Assembly: GCF_000187245.1 (NCBI RefSeq)
Contig: NC_027864.1
Location: 496,001 to 560,000 of the forward strand
DNA length: 64,000 bases
Reading direction: 5' to 3'
Source: Ogataea parapolymorpha DL-1
Lineage: Eukaryota > Ascomycota > Pichiomycetes > Pichiales > Pichiaceae
A program made the position numbers and the translations under genes. Shown here piece by piece: positions 60,570 to 64,000 of the stretch. The first letter of the stretch is position 1; every line of letters starts with the position of its first letter. The notes below the pieces were generated by a model. That model saw only the letters and a list, made by a program, of their open reading frames with translations, was not told the DNA's origin and searched no databases.

Positions 60570-62861
60570 CTAGTGCGTCGCCGCGTCGATCGACGCGCCG
60601 TTATGGCTCAGCAGCTCCATCGCAGCAGCGTCGCCTCGGCGCAGCTCCGGCAACTCCAGCACGTCGGCCACGAGCTCCCACGGGTCGCGTGAGCCGCCCC
60701 ATTTGAGGACCTGGTTCTGGAACTTGTCGCCGCTTGTACGAGAGAACGGATCTTCGGCAAACAGATGCTCCCAGATCCGGGTGGCTATCACTCTGTCGAA
60801 CAGATACGAGTAGTACATCGCGCCGTACGAGTACAGATGGCCGAACTTGGCGACCCACGACGACTCGTCGTCCTTGAACGCCTCGAAGTGGCGCTCGACG
60901 TCGTGGTAGCACCGCAGAGGGTCGAAGTTGAAATCGATTGCCCCGTGCAGCTGCTGGTCCAAGTATGCCATCTTGATCTGACTAAAAGTCTCGCACTTGT
61001 CGAGGAACGAGTGGTCTGCCTGGTGGCGGCGGAGCAGCGCCTGCGGGAGGGGCTCACCGGTCTTGTGGTGGCGGGCGAACGACAGTAGCACGCGCTCGTC
61101 TTTAGCAAAAAACTCCATCAGGATTGACGGCAGCTCGACAAAGTCTGTTGGACACCTTGTTCCGCTGACGTTGTGCAGGTTTGTGCGGCCCAGCATCGAG
61201 TGCATCGCGTGGCCCATCTCGTGGAAAAGCGTCTCCACCTGTGCAAGAGATAACAGACATTTTTCCTGGTCGCCGTGGCCGTGTTCGGGCTGGAAATTGC
61301 ACACCAGCGAGATCACAGGCAGCTGGAACGTGTCGTCGCCATGCTTTTTAGTCTGAACCGTGGGAAGTTTCAGGTTAAAAGGGTCGTTCTCGTCCAATTC
61401 CTCTGGATATATTTTCCGCGAGCAGCAGATGGTGAAATGTGCTGGGTTCAGCGTCTTGTTGGATCTGTAGAATAGGTCCATATAAATAATGCCCACAACG
61501 CCGTCTTTGTCGCTCGTAGCCTCAAACTTGCGCACGCTGGGCTCCCAGACCTCGCCCGGCTGCACTTTGGCCGGCCGTAGCTCGATGCCGTAAATGCTCT
61601 TGAATAAATCAGAAAGACCCTGCACCACTGTTCCCAGAGAGAAGTAGGCGCTGATATCTTCGGTACTCGAGCTCTTCTGCCGGCTCAGATACCTGGCGGC
61701 CAAGTACTCGCGATCCCACGGCCTGATTTCCTTGATCGGGTCAGATTCTATGTTGACGCTTTTCGCCAGCACCTTGAGCTCCTGCTCGACCTCTGGGCGG
61801 ATTTCTATCGCCAGCTTCTCCAGGAACCGTCGAACGTTCTCAGGAGACCGCGCCATCTTGTCGTTCAGCTGGTAGGCGCCAAAACTGTCGTGCTGGAACT
61901 GCGCAGCCAGGAGCCGTCTGTAGATCACCAGATGCGTCAGTCGTTTGAGCTGAATCGGTTTCGCCGTGTGCATGGCGACCCACACACGCCGCCGCACGTC
62001 TCTATTTGGACAAGTCCGCAGAACCTCCATCGGAACGTGTCCATAAAGCGGGATCTTGACGCCCTTGGCGGTCACGTGAATGTATTTTTCGAGTTCTGGT
62101 GTGAAATCGCCCGGCTGGACCTCTGATTTCGGAACCAACACTTCTGCCGACTCCACCTCGTACACTTCGTCTGCAAACTGCTGGCCGACCTCGGCAATGT
62201 GCTGGCTCAGCTCCACATACGTCGACTTGCCCTCGCCGGCGAGTCCGAGCCCAGCCTTCTGAAAGTCTGCATACAGCAACTTCCCCACGCTGATCTCTTC
62301 CATGCTCAGTTCCTTGCTCAGCTCTGGGTCGTGCAGCACGCGTTCAAGCTTTAGATACATCTCCTCAGACGTATTTAGCTCGTTCATGAACCGAAACATC
62401 TCCTTGTGGCAGTCGGCAGCTGCGTTGACGAACGCCTTGTTGGGATGCGCCACACGCACAAATTCGCACAGATCTATGACACGACACAGAATGTCGCTAA
62501 GTCTATCCAGGTTTCTGATATATTGGCGCAAACCAGCAGCTGAATCGTCTGCTATGATGGACACGGTGAGTTGCCGAGCTCGCAGAAGAGACTCTTTGCA
62601 AAACTCTAAAAGCCCAGACGGCCGCTTCAGATATGGATTCAGAAACATGCCTACCGAGCCCGACGTGTAGTTGTGGAACCCAAACGGCAGCCCCGGGCGT
62701 TTATCCTTGTACTGTCGCCAGGTGTCTGGGTCGTCAAAGACCCGTCTGGCGAGGTCGTTGGGCTGTGGGGTAAACTGGCGACACGGCTGCCACGCGACTC
62801 TGCTTATGGCGGGCCTCACGCAACGCCACGTTTGCCGGGCACTGACTTTTGTGGGAAACAT
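60570..62861 (-). CDS. OCT1: Mitochondrial intermediate peptidase Oct1
   Basis: From the ATG at 62861 the product is 763 residues (yeast 772); the ATG ten codons earlier adds only hydrophobic leader. An Arg-rich presequence fits import to the matrix. The M3 metallopeptidase signature 'FHEMGHAMHS' is intact (His547, Glu548, His551), with the third ligand downstream in 'VELPSILMEFF'. Oct1 removes an octapeptide from proteins first cut by the mitochondrial processing peptidase. 'YMDLFYRSNKTLNPAHF' and 'ATRIWEHLFAEDPFSR' support the family over Prd1. Tandem with DSK2 with a 39-bp gap. Confidence 0.95.
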   Translation of the reverse strand: MFPTKVSARQTWRCVRPAISRVAWQPCRQFTPQPNDLARRVFDDPDTWRQYKDKRPGLPFGFHNYTSGSVGMFLNPYLKRPSGLLEFCKESLLRARQLTVSIIADDSAAGLRQYIRNLDRLSDILCRVIDLCEFVRVAHPNKAFVNAAADCHKEMFRFMNELNTSEEMYLKLERVLHDPELSKELSMEEISVGKLLYADFQKAGLGLAGEGKSTYVELSQHIAEVGQQFADEVYEVESAEVLVPKSEVQPGDFTPELEKYIHVTAKGVKIPLYGHVPMEVLRTCPNRDVRRRVWVAMHTAKPIQLKRLTHLVIYRRLLAAQFQHDSFGAYQLNDKMARSPENVRRFLEKLAIEIRPEVEQELKVLAKSVNIESDPIKEIRPWDREYLAARYLSRQKSSSTEDISAYFSLGTVVQGLSDLFKSIYGIELRPAKVQPGEVWEPSVRKFEATSDKDGVVGIIYMDLFYRSNKTLNPAHFTICCSRKIYPEELDENDPFNLKLPTVQTKKHGDDTFQLPVISLVCNFQPEHGHGDQEKCLLSLAQVETLFHEMGHAMHSMLGRTNLHNVSGTRCPTDFVELPSILMEFFAKDERVLLSFARHHKTGEPLPQALLRRHQADHSFLDKCETFSQIKMAYLDQQLHGAIDFNFDPLRCYHDVERHFEAFKDDESSWVAKFGHLYSYGAMYYSYLFDRVIATRIWEHLFAEDPFSRTSGDKFQNQVLKWGGSRDPWELVADVLELPELRRGDAAAMELLSHNGASIDAATH

Positions 62862-62933
62862 GAATAAATAAATAAAAAAATAGCGATCCAATCTCTAAAT
62901 TTTAACCAATATTTTTTCGCCCTTACATAATCA

Positions 62934-63779
62934 TCAATCTCCAGCCCTGGCTATATAGTCGTCGAAAATGGCTCCTGCCAGGCGCAGGAAATGTTTGCGG
63001 AAATCGCTTGTTTTTTCGTGCACGGGCACCTCGTACGTGTAGACCTCGGAACCTAGTCGCAGGTCGCCCGAGACCAGTGCGACGGGCGCATCCATCGGTG
63101 GATCAGACGCAATCTCGCTGGGCACGGCTCCGTCCTCAATTGCGCGGCTCTCGACGTCGTCGTCGAGCGACGACTCTGCGTCCTTTTCCTCGTCCACCTC
63201 GTCTCGCATCGGGTCGTCGTCAGAACGCGGCGTCTTCACCACAACGTACTCTCCGTTGTCCATGCTCACCTGATGATATCGCACCAGGGGCGGCGACGGG
63301 TACACGGCAGGGGGATAGGCAAGTGGATAAGAGGGAGGATAGGCAGGAGGATAGGCAGGAGGATAAGGATAGTATCCATGGGGAGAAGTGTAGAGAGGCT
63401 GTGGCGCAGGATATGGCCGCATCAGCACACGGTGCCCTCGCAATGGTGCCGATCTCATGGCCAGACCGTGTCGCAATGGGCCGTGGCGGATATTCAATGG
63501 GGGAGGCGGCTTGGCTCTTTTCAAGCGCGGAATGTCCTTACCGACACCTATACCGGGTGATTTCTTCACTTCTGCAGGGCTCTTGCTGCCGGCACGCTCA
63601 TTGATCAGACGTTTCTGTTGTGCCTCGATGGATTTGCTTTGGCGGACCCGGCTCTTGTTTCTGTCACTGAGTGGCGGCAGACCGGGCGACACGATGTGGT
63701 ATGCGATTTTCTCCAGCTCCGCCTTGGACTGCTTGCCAAGGTCCAATGCCGGCGGTTTTGACTTGCTATTGGCAGACAT
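62934..63779 (-). CDS. Unknown protein with Pro-Tyr repeats and an acidic tail
   Basis: A 281-residue frame. The N-terminal third is basic and Ser/Lys-rich. The middle has a proline-rich 'KPPPPLN' followed by an Arg/His/Leu/Gly-rich stretch, then a run of YPPA-type repeats (about residues 135-165). An acidic Asp/Glu-rich segment precedes a predicted folded C-terminus ending 'FRKHFLRLAGAIFDDYIARAGD'. No membrane span or signal is seen. The repeats and the overall disorder suggest an RNA-binding or condensate-prone protein, but that is inference. I recognise no family. The start is the first ATG after a gap with no frames. Tandem with OCT1. Confidence 0.72.
   Translation of the reverse strand: MSANSKSKPPALDLGKQSKAELEKIAYHIVSPGLPPLSDRNKSRVRQSKSIEAQQKRLINERAGSKSPAEVKKSPGIGVGKDIPRLKRAKPPPPLNIRHGPLRHGLAMRSAPLRGHRVLMRPYPAPQPLYTSPHGYYPYPPAYPPAYPPSYPLAYPPAVYPSPPLVRYHQVSMDNGEYVVVKTPRSDDDPMRDEVDEEKDAESSLDDDVESRAIEDGAVPSEIASDPPMDAPVALVSGDLRLGSEVYTYEVPVHEKTSDFRKHFLRLAGAIFDDYIARAGD
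63300..63390 (-). repeat. YPPA-type tandem repeat in the unknown protein
   Basis: Read on the plus strand, units of about 12 bp (GGATAGGCAGGA and variants) repeat at least five times. They encode successive YPPAYPPAYPPSYPLAYPPA-type residues. The low synonymous divergence between units suggests recent expansion. Confidence 0.7.
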
Positions 63780-64000
63780 CTATAGGGGTATCAGTAGAGG
63801 GGTTACTTGGACAGTTTGGAAATCAATGCGATGGGATAGCTCTATAAAAGCCAGTGACTAGTGGCGGCAACCTCTGTGTGGTGTCTGGCTCCAATCGTCT
63901 CGTGTATTTCTTGTGACACAGAAAAATGCCAGCGTGCCGGTTTTTATGGCTGGTTGCAAAATTTGAAACCGGCTGCTGCGAGCCGCACGCGCGTGCAATA

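Overview
This is a nuclear chromosome segment of a budding yeast (Saccharomycotina), most likely an Ogataea/Hansenula-type methylotrophic yeast or a close Pichiaceae relative. The reasons are a dense set of single-copy yeast genes, GT-AG introns with a CTAAC branch site, and an ordinary yeast complement (SAGA/NuA4, SCF, SPS sensor, mitochondrial assembly). CTG codons are abundant and read as leucine at conserved positions, for example base 15581 in TUF1, which argues against the CUG-Ser yeasts. The genus is inference; the subphylum is secure. I see no transposons, CRISPR arrays, rRNA or convincing tRNA genes.

Layout. 1-12 kb: a small two-helix membrane protein of unknown function, the 3702-residue TRA1 gene and an unknown gene. 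12-23 kb: FCF1, RUP1-like, TUF1, the gamma-glutamyltransferase ECM38, a hexose transporter with a cluster of Rgt1-type sites upstream, RAD30 and ERD1; the RAD30/ERD1 interval holds a candidate C/D-box snoRNA. 23-35 kb: RRP17, SRP40, SKP1, a LAM-type sterol transporter, SSL2 (broken by one extra A), NDC80 and SMB1. 35-50 kb: SKI2, FBP26, ATP10, SSY5, QCR10, a small secreted repeat protein, GUD1, SSU72, SLP1 and a G1-type cyclin with a long upstream region. 51-64 kb: an RTA1/RSB1-type membrane protein, a bacterial-looking arylsulfatase, a UPF0538 protein, MET30, a small membrane protein, a NEDD8 protease (DEN1/NEP1), DSK2, OCT1 and an unknown Pro/Tyr-repeat protein.

Themes. (1) Five genes (SMB1, SSU72, DSK2, QCR10, the UPF0538 gene) carry introns of only 32-46 nt near the start codon, all with GTAAGT at the 5' end and CTAAC just upstream of AG. 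I found these by joining a short first exon to a frame that lacks its family's N-terminus. (2) Sulfur control: an AtsA-like arylsulfatase with a Cbf1-type TCACGTGA site lies about 2.3 kb from MET30, which carries a Met31/32-type element just upstream of its start; the sulfur-responsive SCF-Met30 partner SKP1 is also in the window. (3) Packing is tight: one tandem pair is 17 bp apart, another 39 bp, and one convergent pair has stop codons 2 bp apart.

No wholly new multi-gene system is evident. The points most worth checking are the SSL2 frameshift, the very short introns, the snoRNA candidate, the transferred-looking sulfatase in its sulfur context, and the secreted DCDTATK-repeat protein.
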